Assembly (NCBI RefSeq): GCF_004368965.1
Contig: NZ_SORO01000001.1
Span: 1,006,001-1,070,000, forward strand
Origin: Leptospira meyeri
GTDB taxonomy: Bacteria > Spirochaetota > Leptospiria > Leptospirales > Leptospiraceae
DNA: 64,000 nt
Direction of reading: 5' to 3'
This document shows, piece after piece, positions 45,590-55,777 of this stretch (position 1 is the first letter of the stretch; the number at the start of each line of letters is the position of its first letter). The translations under genes and the position numbers were made by a program. Under the pieces are notes generated by a model, which saw nothing but the letters and a program-made list of their open reading frames with translations, made no database searches and was not told the DNA's origin.

Positions 45590-47401
45590 TTATTCCATTA
45601 AGGTGATTGTATTTTCCCAACCTCCCATTACGACCTTTGAATTAAAATCCCACTTATTGGGAAAGGCTTCTTGAAGTCTGGACTTTATGTATTTGATCCC
45701 TGTTCCCAATGAATCCGATTTTGTTGTTGGTAAACCATCATTAAATAAAATGTATTTGGTTTTGTTTTTATCTTTCTTTTTCTTCAAAGTAAAGGTACCA
45801 GAATTTTTTCCCTGGTAACCATGGGTCACTCCATTTTCGACCAATGTCAATAAAACAATGGGTGGAATGATATCTTTGGAACTCACACCTTCTGTTTTGA
45901 ATTCAAACTTCGATTCTTTGCGTAAACTCATGATTTCCAAGTATCGTTTGCATATTCCAACTTCTTCGTTTACAGAAATAGTTTTCCTATTTGTTAATTT
46001 TAAAATGGCTCTCAACTCATCAGATAAAGCCGTTAACAATTGTTTTGCCGTTTCTGGATCTTCATCCAACCAGATGATAGTAGCATTGATTGAATTCAGT
46101 AAAAAGTGGGGATGAATGTTGTTTTTTAATAATTCTACTTCCAACCTAGAAGAAACTAGTTTTGCATCCTGCAATTTGGCCTTGTAGGTGACCATCCGTC
46201 TTTCAGCTTTGTTTTTTTCGGAATTAGCAAGTTTAATTTTATAAGCAAGTCCCAAGGATAACAAACACATCTCGATCGCAGAACCTGCTTGTAATCCATA
46301 TTCTGTAAAAGTGTTTGCAGGCAATATTCCAAATCCTTTGAGAGAATATATTCCTACACCAAATAAAAGTGCCACCCAAGCGATTAAAAAATACCTCGCC
46401 GGTTTATACCCTTTATCCCAGCAAACAACAGCTACAAGAAAAACCGATACTGCAAAGGACATAACCAAGGATGCTAATAAATAAATATTCGCATAATAAG
46501 AAAAAACAAAAGAGGATAACATTAAAAATAACATCATACCCATTAAGATAAAAATAATTTTATCCCATGTCGGAGTATTTTTTTTGGTATTTAAAAAACT
46601 CCTTGTAAATTGAAGACCCCAAAATAAAGAAAAACCGCCAACAAAAGGCAAACTTATGTTTGCCCAATAAGGGAAGTTTGGCCAAAAAATCTGAAACGCC
46701 AAACCATTTAATACTGATTGCGACAATCCATACAAACTGATATACAGAAGGTAATACAAATACCCCAAGTCTCTCAACATAAACAAAAGAATTAAATTAT
46801 AAATTACTAGAACGAATAAAATTCCATAATAAATTCCAAGAGATAAATTTTCTTTCTCTTTGAGTTTTAAAAAGCGTTCATGGGAATATACTGTGATGGG
46901 GAATTGTACCGTCCCTTCACTTTCAAATCGAAAATAATATGTATTATTTTTTTTATTCAAAAGTTTGATCGGGAAAATGAAACTTTTTTCTTCCAAAGGC
47001 CTTTGAGAAAATACATAAGAATCTCCTGTTATTGTTTGTTTCCAAGTTTTATCTTTTAGTTCATAAAAATCAATTTTGTCCAACAATGGATAAGAAACAT
47101 GAATGTACCAATCGCGTTCATTTGCCTCATTTTGTAGTTCGAACCGAACCCAATAGATATTTTTTGTAAAACCAAAATTGGGAGAAAGAGACTTACTCTC
47201 ATAAAAAAGATTTGATTTTCGCACCTCTTCAAAAGTTAAATTTTCATTCGGTGGGAGTGTCAGAATTTCCATATGAAAACCTAACGGATACTCACCGATC
47301 CCGCCTTTCAAAATAGTTGTGTATCGTGACTGCGAAGGAGTTGCCCAAAGAGCGCTAGTACCAATAAAAATAAAAGTCAATCTTGCCCAAAGTCGAAACA
47401 T
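45590..47401 (-). CDS. LytS-like sensor histidine kinase with 7TMR-DISM sensor
   Basis: A signal peptide leads to a periplasmic 7TMR-DISMED2 domain (residues about 30-180, KNIYWVRFEL, DWYIHVSYPLLDKIDFYEL), then seven membrane helices (7TMR-DISM), a short coiled coil, and a His_kinase domain with phospho-His in NIHPHFLLNSINA near residue 430. The ATPase N-box reads LVENGVTHGY and the G boxes FNDGLP and GTGIKYI. It should pair with the LytTR regulator at 43874. Ligands of DISMED2 sensors are often carbohydrates. The ATG at 47401 is preferred over a TTG at 47410. Confidence 0.88.
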   Translation of the reverse strand: MFRLWARLTFIFIGTSALWATPSQSRYTTILKGGIGEYPLGFHMEILTLPPNENLTFEEVRKSNLFYESKSLSPNFGFTKNIYWVRFELQNEANERDWYIHVSYPLLDKIDFYELKDKTWKQTITGDSYVFSQRPLEEKSFIFPIKLLNKKNNTYYFRFESEGTVQFPITVYSHERFLKLKEKENLSLGIYYGILFVLVIYNLILLFMLRDLGYLYYLLYISLYGLSQSVLNGLAFQIFWPNFPYWANISLPFVGGFSLFWGLQFTRSFLNTKKNTPTWDKIIFILMGMMLFLMLSSFVFSYYANIYLLASLVMSFAVSVFLVAVVCWDKGYKPARYFLIAWVALLFGVGIYSLKGFGILPANTFTEYGLQAGSAIEMCLLSLGLAYKIKLANSEKNKAERRMVTYKAKLQDAKLVSSRLEVELLKNNIHPHFLLNSINATIIWLDEDPETAKQLLTALSDELRAILKLTNRKTISVNEEVGICKRYLEIMSLRKESKFEFKTEGVSSKDIIPPIVLLTLVENGVTHGYQGKNSGTFTLKKKKDKNKTKYILFNDGLPTTKSDSLGTGIKYIKSRLQEAFPNKWDFNSKVVMGGWENTITLME

Positions 47402-47526
47402 TGCTGACAAAGTTTGATTTTATTGATATTTAATGTAAAGTAAAAGTTTAATATTATTTATTTTCTATATACAATTCATAGTATAATTTCCATTAGTGGA
47501 GCAAACTTTCACAAAGAGACAAATTC

Positions 47527-48462
47527 TTATTTTTGGTTCAGGATTCTTTCCTGATGGCCAGGATACACAAACTTGGGTTTGTTTGTTTCAGCAACTTTTT
47601 TGAGAAAATCCAAACTTTTGCGATTGAGTTTTGCATCAGTGGTAAACGCACCTGGGACAACAGATTCTTTCCAACCCCATTCTGTATGACAAGAATCACC
47701 CAGAATCAAATGGGATCCATCTTTAGTCGGTATAAAAAAAGCCAAACTACCTGGTGTATGACCAGGAACTGCGATCACAAAAAAACTTTGGTCTCCAAAA
47801 AAATCCAAAACTCTAATTTGATTTTTCTCTAAATCAAGTTGGATCAGGTTTGGATTTTCCCCTAATAGACGATTCGTGGATCCTTGTACAAACAAATTAA
47901 TCAATTGGCGAGTTGTTACTTCTCCAGGTCCAACATAGAATGGTACCGATCGATCCAATTCATAGGCACCAAGCACATGATCCAAATGTAAATGAGTGTA
48001 AAAAACCCCCTTCAGGTCGATTTTGTTTTTGGAAAGATAAGCATTTGTTGTTTCATAAATTTTTAATCGGTTTAAATGCATCTGAGATTCAACGATCGAA
48101 CTCACGTAAGCCCCTGCCTCTCCCTTAGAGAACCTTTCCCCTATCCCTGAATCAATCAGATACGTTCCGTATATAGGATGTTTAACGACATAGAAGTATA
48201 TGGAAATAGGTTCTAAGCGATCCTTTAAACCAACCATCTTAGCCTTTGGATCATCCAGGTCCAAAAGTCCAGCAAGAGAGGCTTCCCAATCAGCCACCTT
48301 GACAACTTTCAATTCTACCCAATGTTTCGGTTGTGGGGAAAGAGGGAGTGTTTCAGAGATTTTATCCGAATTGAAGGGTTTTACTTTATGCGAAGTTACC
48401 TGACAAAATAAATTTAAAATACAAACACCTACAGAAACGAATTGAATCAAAAATCGAAACAT
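47527..48462 (-). CDS. Metallo-beta-lactamase-fold hydrolase, exported
   Basis: Start at MFRFLIQF is set by GGAGGG six bases upstream. The N-terminus is a hydrophobic signal with a possible loose lipobox (LNLFC). The metal motif HLHLDHVLGA (near residue 165) gives the HxHxDH signature; later ligands lie in VPGHTPGSL, LGDSCH and YPGHQERI. It resembles quorum-quenching lactonases (AttM/AiiA-like) in layout, but substrate assignment from sequence is unsafe. It diverges from the hybrid kinase gene. Confidence 0.83.
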   Translation of the reverse strand: MFRFLIQFVSVGVCILNLFCQVTSHKVKPFNSDKISETLPLSPQPKHWVELKVVKVADWEASLAGLLDLDDPKAKMVGLKDRLEPISIYFYVVKHPIYGTYLIDSGIGERFSKGEAGAYVSSIVESQMHLNRLKIYETTNAYLSKNKIDLKGVFYTHLHLDHVLGAYELDRSVPFYVGPGEVTTRQLINLFVQGSTNRLLGENPNLIQLDLEKNQIRVLDFFGDQSFFVIAVPGHTPGSLAFFIPTKDGSHLILGDSCHTEWGWKESVVPGAFTTDAKLNRKSLDFLKKVAETNKPKFVYPGHQERILNQK

Positions 48463-48615
48463 AAACCCTCCAAACGATAAGATACCCAAAGTAAACCATT
48501 CTAGATTTTAAGTCACTCGAATTATCATTCCAGATTCAACTGAGTATTGAGTAAAAAAATGTAAAGCAAAGCTTTTCTTGACTTTTCTTCTCACACCAGG
48601 TTTATTTGGCAACGA

Positions 48616-51096
48616 ATGGCCCAATTTTTGACCTTTGTTCGTTCTTTATTCCGGTCTCCAGCTAACGTAGAACTTCGCTACCAAAGGTATTACGTCGCAA
48701 CCAACTCAATTTATGTTTTAGCCGGCCTCATTCACTTTGCTTTTATTTTTTTCTTTAGTGCAGTAGGGGCATTGGAGATGGCACTTTTTAATCTAGGAAG
48801 TGTGATTTGGTTTGCTTTTACGATTTGGATCAATCGCAAACAATACTTATTCACTTCTTTGTATTTATGTTTCTCAGAGGTTTTTCTACATGCATTAGCA
48901 GCAACGTATTTTTTTGGATGGGGCGCAGGTTACCAATATTATATGATGCTTTTTGCAACGGGAATTTTTCTTCTACCCCCTGGAAAAAACTTTCTCAAAT
49001 TCGGCAGTATTGTCCTCGGTTGTTTACTCTTTGCTTCCACATATTATTATTCGATGTCCTATCCGCCAATCTACCATTGGACTCCGAATTTTCTTGCCCT
49101 CATCAATGTATCCAACATTATCTTCTCCACCCTTTTTCATGCTGGCTTTGCATATTACTTTACTCTTGCAGCAAATATTGCCGAGGACTCCTTAGAGAGA
49201 GAAAATAAGGCTCAAACTGCTTTTTTCCAAAACATATCCCATGAATTGAGAACCCCCCTCACATTAATTGCCGGGCCCTCGGAGTCCGCTCTTAAACGAT
49301 CAGAAGGACTATCTCCTTTAGAAGTAAAGGTCATCGTAAACCAAGCTAGGCGCTTAACTCGTTTAGTGAACCAACTTCTCGATTTACAAAAAATTACTTC
49401 AGGTCGAATGGAACTTCGGAAGACTTATCTTCAATTAGGTGACTTTTTAATCCAAGTTTCCGAAAACTTTACAGCCTACGTTAAAAGAAAAAACATTAGA
49501 TTTGAACTTTCGTTATGTGATGAGGCATTATTTGTTGATGTAGACCCAGAACAAATTGACAAATGTATTTTTAATTACCTTTCCAACTCTATCAAATTTA
49601 CTGGAGAGGGTGGAACAATCCGATTGGAACTACAACGGAAAGAAAACGAAGCAATCGTATCTGTTCGAGATTCTGGGATTGGAATGGAAGAAAGCCAAAT
49701 TCGAAGATTGTTTTCTCGATTTGGAATCAGCGAAGCATCGCTCACAAGGGAACAAGAAGGCACTGGTTTAGGCCTTGCCTTAGTAAAGGAATTAGTGGAA
49801 CTCCATGGAGGGAAAGTTGGCGTAGAAAGCGAAATCGGTATAGGCTCCCACTTCTACTTTACTTTGCCTTTAGCTGAAAGTAAAAAACAAGAAAACCTAA
49901 CAAACATACAGCGCTACTATCCTACACGACACGAATATATTCCGGAAGAAGTGGCTCATCCATACGAATTTTCAGAAAAAACAAATACAAAAAAGACCAT
50001 CAAACTATTGGTAGTCGAAGATAATCCCGATTTACGATCTTATTTGGGATCTATTTTAACCAGAGTAGGTTTTCATGTATTAGTTGCTCCAGATGGTTTG
50101 GCGGGACTCGAAGCCGTCTTATCAGAATCTCCAGATTTAGTCATTACCGATTTAATGATGCCAAACTTAAGTGGACTTGATCTGATTCGGGAGGTCCGGA
50201 AAAAAGAGAACCTTCATTCTCTTCCAATCATTTTACTCACGGCCAAAGCAGACGAAACCACGAGAAAAGAAGTTCATGGAGAAGGAGCAGATTTCTATTT
50301 GCCCAAACCATTTTTAGAATCAGAACTTTTGAGTGTGATCAAAAATGCATTACGTTTAAAAGAAAATGAATTTTACCTCAAAGAAGAACTAACCCGTGGC
50401 ATCCGAATTCAAAAAAAATTGTTACCTGAGTTAGAATATGATAATACCCTGCTATCCACTGAATTAAAGTTCCTTCCGAGTGATGGAATTGCGGGCGATT
50501 ACTACGCTGTACAATCATTAGGCGATGGTAAAACTTTTTTGCTGTTAGCCGACGTTTCAGGGCATGGTTTTGCAGCCGGAATGATTTCAGCAATGTTACA
50601 TTTTGTATTCCAACTCCCCCAAACTCAAAAAGATAACCCTGCCGCCTGTTTAGAAAGTTTCAATTCTTATCTATATGGAAACACTGCCGGTCTATTTGTC
50701 ACTGCCGTAGCGGTAGTTTTGGATTCAAATCAAAACAAGTTTACTTGGTCAAAGGCTGGCCATGAAGATATATACTTAGGAACAAAAGATGGTGTATCGC
50801 AAATGTTGGGCAAAGGCAAACCACTGGCGATTCTTCCTGACTGGGAAGGAGCAAATAATGAGGTTCATTATTTGCCTGGGGATAAACTATTTATATTTTC
50901 AGATGGTATCTTTGATGTTCGAGCAAAAGACCAAACATTGTTTAGAGATTCTGGATTTATACAATGGATTAAAAATGAGGAGCTCTGGAAAAAAAATTCC
51001 TCTCTGGATACTTTACTTTCAATGGCGAAAAAACACCAAAACTCAGAAAAATTTGAAGATGATGTCACCCTTCTCTCAATCGAATTTTTAAGGTAA
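48616..51096 (+). CDS. Hybrid histidine kinase with receiver and SpoIIE-type phosphatase output
   Basis: 826 residues. Residues 1-190 hold about six membrane helices; the HisKA box is [15 protein letters not shown] with His209; the HATPase has [16 protein letters not shown] and [13 protein letters not shown]; a receiver domain begins [15 protein letters not shown] near residue 470 with phospho-Asp in [10 protein letters not shown]. The C-terminus is a PP2C/SpoIIE phosphatase ([25 protein letters not shown]). All steps of a switch are in one chain, so it probably controls an anti-sigma-antagonist type target. The next gene starts in the overlap TAATG. Confidence 0.93.
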   Translation: MAQFLTFVRSLFRSPANVELRYQRYYVATNSIYVLAGLIHFAFIFFFSAVGALEMALFNLGSVIWFAFTIWINRKQYLFTSLYLCFSEVFLHALAATYFFGWGAGYQYYMMLFATGIFLLPPGKNFLKFGSIVLGCLLFASTYYYSMSYPPIYHWTPNFLALINVSNIIFSTLFHAGFAYYFTLAANIAEDSLERENKAQTAFFQNISHELRTPLTLIAGPSESALKRSEGLSPLEVKVIVNQARRLTRLVNQLLDLQKITSGRMELRKTYLQLGDFLIQVSENFTAYVKRKNIRFELSLCDEALFVDVDPEQIDKCIFNYLSNSIKFTGEGGTIRLELQRKENEAIVSVRDSGIGMEESQIRRLFSRFGISEASLTREQEGTGLGLALVKELVELHGGKVGVESEIGIGSHFYFTLPLAESKKQENLTNIQRYYPTRHEYIPEEVAHPYEFSEKTNTKKTIKLLVVEDNPDLRSYLGSILTRVGFHVLVAPDGLAGLEAVLSESPDLVITDLMMPNLSGLDLIREVRKKENLHSLPIILLTAKADETTRKEVHGEGADFYLPKPFLESELLSVIKNALRLKENEFYLKEELTRGIRIQKKLLPELEYDNTLLSTELKFLPSDGIAGDYYAVQSLGDGKTFLLLADVSGHGFAAGMISAMLHFVFQLPQTQKDNPAACLESFNSYLYGNTAGLFVTAVAVVLDSNQNKFTWSKAGHEDIYLGTKDGVSQMLGKGKPLAILPDWEGANNEVHYLPGDKLFIFSDGIFDVRAKDQTLFRDSGFIQWIKNEELWKKNSSLDTLLSMAKKHQNSEKFEDDVTLLSIEFLR

Positions 51097-51977
51097 TGAT
51101 AAACCCTGGTATGGATCTCACTTTATTCTTTTGGAACAATACAATTGCCATTCTAGTCGTAATGTTTGTTTGTTACTTGGCAAGTTTTCGCCAAACCATT
51201 CTTTTTATATTTGTGTTGGCCTTTACTTTGTTAGCCTGCATTCAGTTTACATTCTATTCACAACACGATTCAATTAAAATCATGAGTTTTATCAAACTCA
51301 TGTTGCTTCTCCCCTTTGGTTTGGGAGTTGTGCTCACCTTTGCTATTTTTTCCGAAAACTTAGAGCCAAAATTCCTGCTTTGGTTTTCCCGTTATATCAA
51401 CTTTGCTGTGGTGGCGAATATCTTTGTTATGGTTTTTTCTCCCGACGGTGGCACCTACCGCGGATCCTTAAGTCGCTTTGTATGTCTCGCTCTCCTCATC
51501 TGGTTGCTTCAGGAAATGGAAAAAAAACATTTTCAGACAACGAAATTCGATCATGGATTTTTCATCTTTCGATCCTCACCATTACAATGGGTCTATTGTC
51601 ACGCTGCTTATCGCATTGCACTTTTATCGCTACCAACCTTTGATAGTCTACACTACATTCTCCTTGAACCTTTGAGTTTAGTGGTTATGTTTGCCCTCTA
51701 TCGTTTGCACAAAAAAAGTTACCCTCTCCATTATTATTTTGGTTTTTCCGACACACTCGTGACAACAACACTAACAGTACTTATGTGGTATCCAATCACA
51801 CTCCCCTTCAAATACAATGGGCCCTATGTAATCAAACTACAAGAAAATCAATTGGATAATATTTTCATACCAATCCAGCTTGTAGTAATCGGGTATGCTT
51901 TAAGGGCGATATTCAAAAACATTAATAATCCTGCGGATCGCCAATCTCCCGTGAATACAAGCAGGGTTCCTCAGTAG
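51096..51977 (+). CDS. Polytopic membrane protein coupled to the hybrid kinase gene
   Basis: 293 residues with about seven to eight hydrophobic helices (NNTIAILVVMFVCYLASF, FIKLMLLLPFGLGVVLTFAIF, LSRFVCLALLIWLL, LEPLSLVVMFALYRL). The ATG shares one base with the kinase stop (TAATG), so translation is coupled. No family is recognised. It may sense or report together with the kinase, which is inference from position. Confidence 0.72.
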   Translation: MINPGMDLTLFFWNNTIAILVVMFVCYLASFRQTILFIFVLAFTLLACIQFTFYSQHDSIKIMSFIKLMLLLPFGLGVVLTFAIFSENLEPKFLLWFSRYINFAVVANIFVMVFSPDGGTYRGSLSRFVCLALLIWLLQEMEKKHFQTTKFDHGFFIFRSSPLQWVYCHAAYRIALLSLPTFDSLHYILLEPLSLVVMFALYRLHKKSYPLHYYFGFSDTLVTTTLTVLMWYPITLPFKYNGPYVIKLQENQLDNIFIPIQLVVIGYALRAIFKNINNPADRQSPVNTSRVPQ

Positions 51978-52066
51978 AAACGGAAACCTTTTTTAAAAAA
52001 GTAGACCAGATAACGAAGGCATAAATTTTTGATTGCATCCGTTACACAAGTAGAAAAGAATTATTC

Positions 52067-52480
52067 ATGGATGTTTTAGAAAAAAACAAGCACATCGTAA
52101 AACGATTCAACGAAGAAGTCATTCAGAATTGTAATGAAGTTACCTTCAGAGAACTAATGCATGTAGACTTCATCAATCGATCAGCACCAGAACATGCAAA
52201 TGATTCGAATGCAATGTGGAATACTTTTAATTCCGTGTTAAAACCAGCCTTTCCTGACCTAACCGTAGAAATTTTTGATCAAGTTGCCGAAGGAGATAAA
52301 GTAACGACTCGCAAGGCCATCACGGGAACTCACAAAGGTGTACTGATGGGAATTGCTCCGACACAACAAAAGATTCGAATCGATGTCATTGACATTGTGC
52401 GTTTGCAAGACGGTAAATATATCGAACATTGGGGAATCAATACATTGCAAACAGTTCTAACAGATCTTAGGTCCAAATAA
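52067..52480 (+). CDS. SnoaL-like polyketide cyclase / ester cyclase family protein
   Basis: 137 residues with the NTF2-like pattern of the ester cyclase family: NKHIVKRFNEEVIQNCN, FPDLTVEIFDQVAEGDKVTTR, GTHKGVLMGIAPT, IVRLQDGKYIEHWGIN. Such small proteins form a hydrophobic pocket; many have no proven activity. It stands alone before a GC-rich repeat. Confidence 0.8.
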   Translation: MDVLEKNKHIVKRFNEEVIQNCNEVTFRELMHVDFINRSAPEHANDSNAMWNTFNSVLKPAFPDLTVEIFDQVAEGDKVTTRKAITGTHKGVLMGIAPTQQKIRIDVIDIVRLQDGKYIEHWGINTLQTVLTDLRSK

Positions 52481-52603
52481 AATCTTCCATACCAAAAGGT
52501 GAAAAGTTTTAGAATAAAATCTTAACATTCGGGACAAGGCTTGCATCAAAGCAACCGTTGTGTTAGAGGGGCCCCCTCCCTTACGATGGTGCACAACCTC
52601 TTC

Positions 52604-52742
52604 GGGGCGAGTCCCCAAACATTAGTTTTTTCTTCAAATCCATTTTTTCCAAATTACCATTGTTAGATGAATGGGGCCGGGCTATCCAGGGCTTCGGTCG
52701 CAAAGAGCGACCGCATGCGCGCCCTTCCTATCCCTCTCGCAG
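52604..52742 (+). repeat. GC-rich dispersed repeat, copy A
   Basis: It begins GGGGCGAGTCCCC, then about 56 AT-rich bases, then GGGGCCGGGCTATCCAGGG, the hairpin CGGTCGC-aaaga-GCGACCG, and ends CTATCCCTCTCGC. The same order and spacing recur at 63816-63952. It lies between the convergent ester-cyclase and leuD genes. GC content is far above its surroundings. Nature unknown: a structured RNA, a miniature mobile element or a REP-like site are possible. Confidence 0.7.
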
Positions 52743-52758
52743 AAAATTTTGAGATCTA

Positions 52759-53385
52759 TTACCAACGCACTTCCAAAAATGTTTTTTCCATTTTACGTTT
52801 CCGTTCAAATTCTAAGATCTCTCTTTCATTTTTTAAGGTGGTATCAATATCATCCCATCCATTCCGGATCCGGTTTACGGAAGCAGAATCCAAATGGAAA
52901 AAGAATGTTTGTTCTCCCGCTTGAACCTCTAAATTTTCCAAATTGATCCTAATTTGAGATCCAGGATTTTTAGAAACCCATTCACCTAGAGAATGGATTT
53001 CTTCTTCTTTCAAACGAACAAGAGCGATTCCATTCTTCGCCGCATTAATGGAGAAAATATCGGCAAAGGAGGGAGCCAAGATGGCTCTGAATCCAAAATC
53101 AGAAAGAGCCCAAGGTGCATGTTCTCGACTGGAGCCACAGCCGAAATTTTTGCAAACGATGAGCACACTCGCATTCTTAAATCCTTCCTGGTTCAAAACA
53201 AATTCAGGATTTAGAATCTTTCCTTCTAAATCTAAATACCTCCAATCAAAAAATAAATGTTTTCCAAATCCTTTTTTATCGATGAGTTTCATAAATTGTT
53301 TAGGAAGGATTTGGTCCGTATCGATATCTTCTCTCGGGATTGAAACGGCAACTCCCGTATGGATTGTCCAATTGTTTACGCTCAT
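52759..53385 (-). CDS. leuD: 3-isopropylmalate dehydratase small subunit
   Basis: LeuD partners LeuC to isomerise 2- and 3-isopropylmalate in leucine synthesis. Conserved blocks are [18 protein letters not shown] near residue 14, [13 protein letters not shown] near residue 83, and [13 protein letters not shown]. Length (208) is normal. It overlaps leuC by four bases (ATGA) and follows it on the same transcript. Confidence 0.95.
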   Translation of the reverse strand: MSVNNWTIHTGVAVSIPREDIDTDQILPKQFMKLIDKKGFGKHLFFDWRYLDLEGKILNPEFVLNQEGFKNASVLIVCKNFGCGSSREHAPWALSDFGFRAILAPSFADIFSINAAKNGIALVRLKEEEIHSLGEWVSKNPGSQIRINLENLEVQAGEQTFFFHLDSASVNRIRNGWDDIDTTLKNEREILEFERKRKMEKTFLEVRW

Positions 53386-54785
53386 GTCAATTTCCTCACA
53401 TCTACAAATTTTCCGTTCACTGCTGCGGCAGCAGCCATGGAAGGACTGACTAAATGAGTTCTTCCTCCTCTTCCTTGTCTTCCTTCGAAGTTGCGGTTAG
53501 AAGTAGAGGCACATCTTTCGCCCGGCTTTAATATATCGTCATTCATCGCAAGACAAAGAGAACAACCAGGTTCTCTCCATTCGAATCCAGCCTCTTTGAA
53601 AATCTGATCCAACCCTTCCAACTCAGCCTGTCGTTTCACTGAACCTGAACCTGGGACGACTAAAGCCTGCACCCTGGGATGGACTTTTTTTCCTTTCGCA
53701 ACTTCTGCTGCAGATCGTAAGTCTTCTATCCTTGCATTTGTGCAAGAGCCTATGAATACCTTGTCAATTCTGATCTCCGAAATGGGCGTTCCTGGTTTTA
53801 GATCCATATACTCCAATGCATTCTCGGCTGTCTCTCGACCACCTTTGTCTTGGAATTCTTTTGGATTTGGAATCACTCCACCTATGGATAAAGACTGAGA
53901 TGGGTTTGTACCCCACGTAACTTGTGGTTCTATATTAGAAATATCGAATTCAATCATCTCATCAAAAACTGCATCTTGATCCGTGAAAAATGTTTTCCAA
54001 TATTCGATAGCTTCTAAAAAACTTTTTCCTTTAGGAATTAACTTTCTCTCTTTCAAATAATCAAATGTGATTTGGTCCGGTGCCACAAGACTTGCCCTGG
54101 CTCCCGCTTCAATACTCATATTACAAAGAGTCATTCGACCTTCCATTGAAAGAGAACGAATCCATTCTCCTGAATATTCTAAAGTGTATCCCCTTCCCCC
54201 AGAGGTACCCATCTTTTTTATGAGTGCAAGAACTACATCTTTTGCGGTGATTCCAAATCCAGGTTTTCCAAGAAATTGAACGGACATTGATTTTGTTTTT
54301 GCCTGTTTGAGAGTTTGTGTCGCTAGCACATGTTCTACTTCGCTAGTTCCGATTCCAAACGCCAAAGCACCAAAGGCTCCGTGAGTTGCTGTATGAGAAT
54401 CTCCACATACAATCACGGATCCAGGAGTTGTGAATCCTAACTCAGGACCGATTACATGCACAATCCCTTGTTCTGGATCTTCCGGACCAAACAAACGGAT
54501 TCCAAAATCTTTGCAGTTTTTTTCCATTGTATCGATCTGCAACCTAGAGATAGGTCCTGCTGCATCTCTGTTTTTACGATCTCTTGTGGAAACATTATGA
54601 TCCACAACTCCCATAGTGAGATCCTTTCTTCTTACATCCCTCTTCTTCGTTCTTAATCCTTCGAATGCTTGGGCGGAAGTCACTTCATGTAGAATATGGC
54701 GGTCCACATATAAAATGGATTCAGAGTCTGAATTCTCAAAGATCCGATGACTTTCCCAAATTTTGTCATATAGAGTTTGTCCCAT
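53382..54785 (-). CDS. leuC: 3-isopropylmalate dehydratase large subunit
   Basis: An aconitase-family [4Fe-4S] enzyme of leucine biosynthesis. Signatures are [31 protein letters not shown] near residue 130, the cluster Cys in [13 protein letters not shown] near residue 345 and in [12 protein letters not shown] near residue 405, and [19 protein letters not shown]. Length 467 is normal. AGAGGG lies before the ATG. It diverges from a LysR-type gene, with two palindromes between them. Confidence 0.96.
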   Translation of the reverse strand: MGQTLYDKIWESHRIFENSDSESILYVDRHILHEVTSAQAFEGLRTKKRDVRRKDLTMGVVDHNVSTRDRKNRDAAGPISRLQIDTMEKNCKDFGIRLFGPEDPEQGIVHVIGPELGFTTPGSVIVCGDSHTATHGAFGALAFGIGTSEVEHVLATQTLKQAKTKSMSVQFLGKPGFGITAKDVVLALIKKMGTSGGRGYTLEYSGEWIRSLSMEGRMTLCNMSIEAGARASLVAPDQITFDYLKERKLIPKGKSFLEAIEYWKTFFTDQDAVFDEMIEFDISNIEPQVTWGTNPSQSLSIGGVIPNPKEFQDKGGRETAENALEYMDLKPGTPISEIRIDKVFIGSCTNARIEDLRSAAEVAKGKKVHPRVQALVVPGSGSVKRQAELEGLDQIFKEAGFEWREPGCSLCLAMNDDILKPGERCASTSNRNFEGRQGRGGRTHLVSPSMAAAAAVNGKFVDVRKLT

Positions 54786-54807
54786 ATTTCCCTCTTGGTA
54801 AATAAGG

Positions 54808-54824
54808 TATCAAATTAATTGATA
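54808..54824. promoter_or_regulatory. Candidate LysR-type operator, leuC-proximal
   Basis: TATCAA-ATTAA-TTGATA is a 17-base palindrome of the T-N11-A class, 23 bases from the leuC ATG. It fits a binding site for the divergent LysR-type regulator. Confidence 0.6.
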
Positions 54825-54852
54825 TAATGCAAATAAATTGGTTTTATAAAAT

Positions 54853-54871
54853 ATATAACTAAAAGTTATAT
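54853..54871. promoter_or_regulatory. Candidate LysR-type operator, lysR-proximal
   Basis: ATATAACT-AAA-AGTTATAT is a perfect palindrome ending five bases before the regulator's ATG. It is suited to autoregulation. Confidence 0.55.
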
Positions 54872-54876
54872 GTAGT

Positions 54877-55767
54877 ATGGAATTCAGACAAATTATTTAC
54901 TTTCTAGAAATCGCAGAATCAGGAACATTCCAAAAGGCAGCATCTCGTTTGGGATTAACACAACCCGCACTCTCGAAACAGATTTTTCTTTTAGAAAAGG
55001 AATTAGGAGTCACTGTCTTGGAAAGAGGAGGAAGGTCAGTTCGTCTAACACACGAAGGTGAAAGATTCTTTCAATATTCTGTTCGTATGAAAGAATTATG
55101 GGAAGAAATACAAAACGGCTTTTCTAATGAAAAGGAACTAAAAGGAAACTATTCAATTTCGGCTGGCGGGACCGTCTCTGCTTGGATCTTGCCACAAGTC
55201 TTAAAGGAAATCTTAAAAAAAAGGCCAGGACTTTTTCTTTCTGTCAGAGAAGGAGATGCTACTGAAACTAAGAACGCCGTATTAAAGGGAGAAGTCGACC
55301 TTGGGATTTTGACTGGTCCTATAACAGAACCCAGTTTGAATGTTTTAGAATTTTTATCCGATCATATCTTTCCTTGCGCAGCAAAAGATCATCCGATCTT
55401 TCTAAAAAAGAAAATTAAAATCGAGGACTTAAAAAAACAATCCTTTGTATTTTTCCACCCAGGTTCTGCTCTAAGAAAAGCTGTGGAGAAAAAGATCAAA
55501 TCGTTTTCAAAAGAATTTAGTTCGAATATTGCCATGGAACTACGAAGTGTAGAATCCGTGATCAAATCTTTGGAAGCGGGGCTCGGAATCGGTTTTTTAT
55601 CCGAATATTCCATGAGTTCAAAACTAAAAAAAATTAACTTCGAAGACTGGAATGCAGAAAGAAAATTTTATCTCTGTTATCGCAAAAAATCAGGACCAGG
55701 ACTTGCCTACCTCGCAGAGGAAATTTTGAAATCTGCAGAGAAATGGAGATTGGAAAAAATAATCTAA
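54877..55767 (+). CDS. LysR-family transcriptional regulator
   Basis: 296 residues. The N-terminal winged helix is clear: FRQIIYFLEIAESGTFQKAA, SRLGLTQPALSKQIFLLEKELG. The substrate domain carries NYSISAGGTVSAWILPQVL and SFVFFHPGSAL. Divergence from leuCD suggests it controls leucine synthesis, perhaps sensing a pathway intermediate, as LeuO- and IlvY-type regulators do. Confidence 0.93.
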   Translation: MEFRQIIYFLEIAESGTFQKAASRLGLTQPALSKQIFLLEKELGVTVLERGGRSVRLTHEGERFFQYSVRMKELWEEIQNGFSNEKELKGNYSISAGGTVSAWILPQVLKEILKKRPGLFLSVREGDATETKNAVLKGEVDLGILTGPITEPSLNVLEFLSDHIFPCAAKDHPIFLKKKIKIEDLKKQSFVFFHPGSALRKAVEKKIKSFSKEFSSNIAMELRSVESVIKSLEAGLGIGFLSEYSMSSKLKKINFEDWNAERKFYLCYRKKSGPGLAYLAEEILKSAEKWRLEKII

Positions 55768-55777
55768 AAAAATAGAA

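Noticed and set aside
47527..48462. Quorum-quenching lactonase assignment
   Set aside because: The metal motif fits many metallo-beta-lactamase-fold enzymes; no quorum-sensing genes are nearby.
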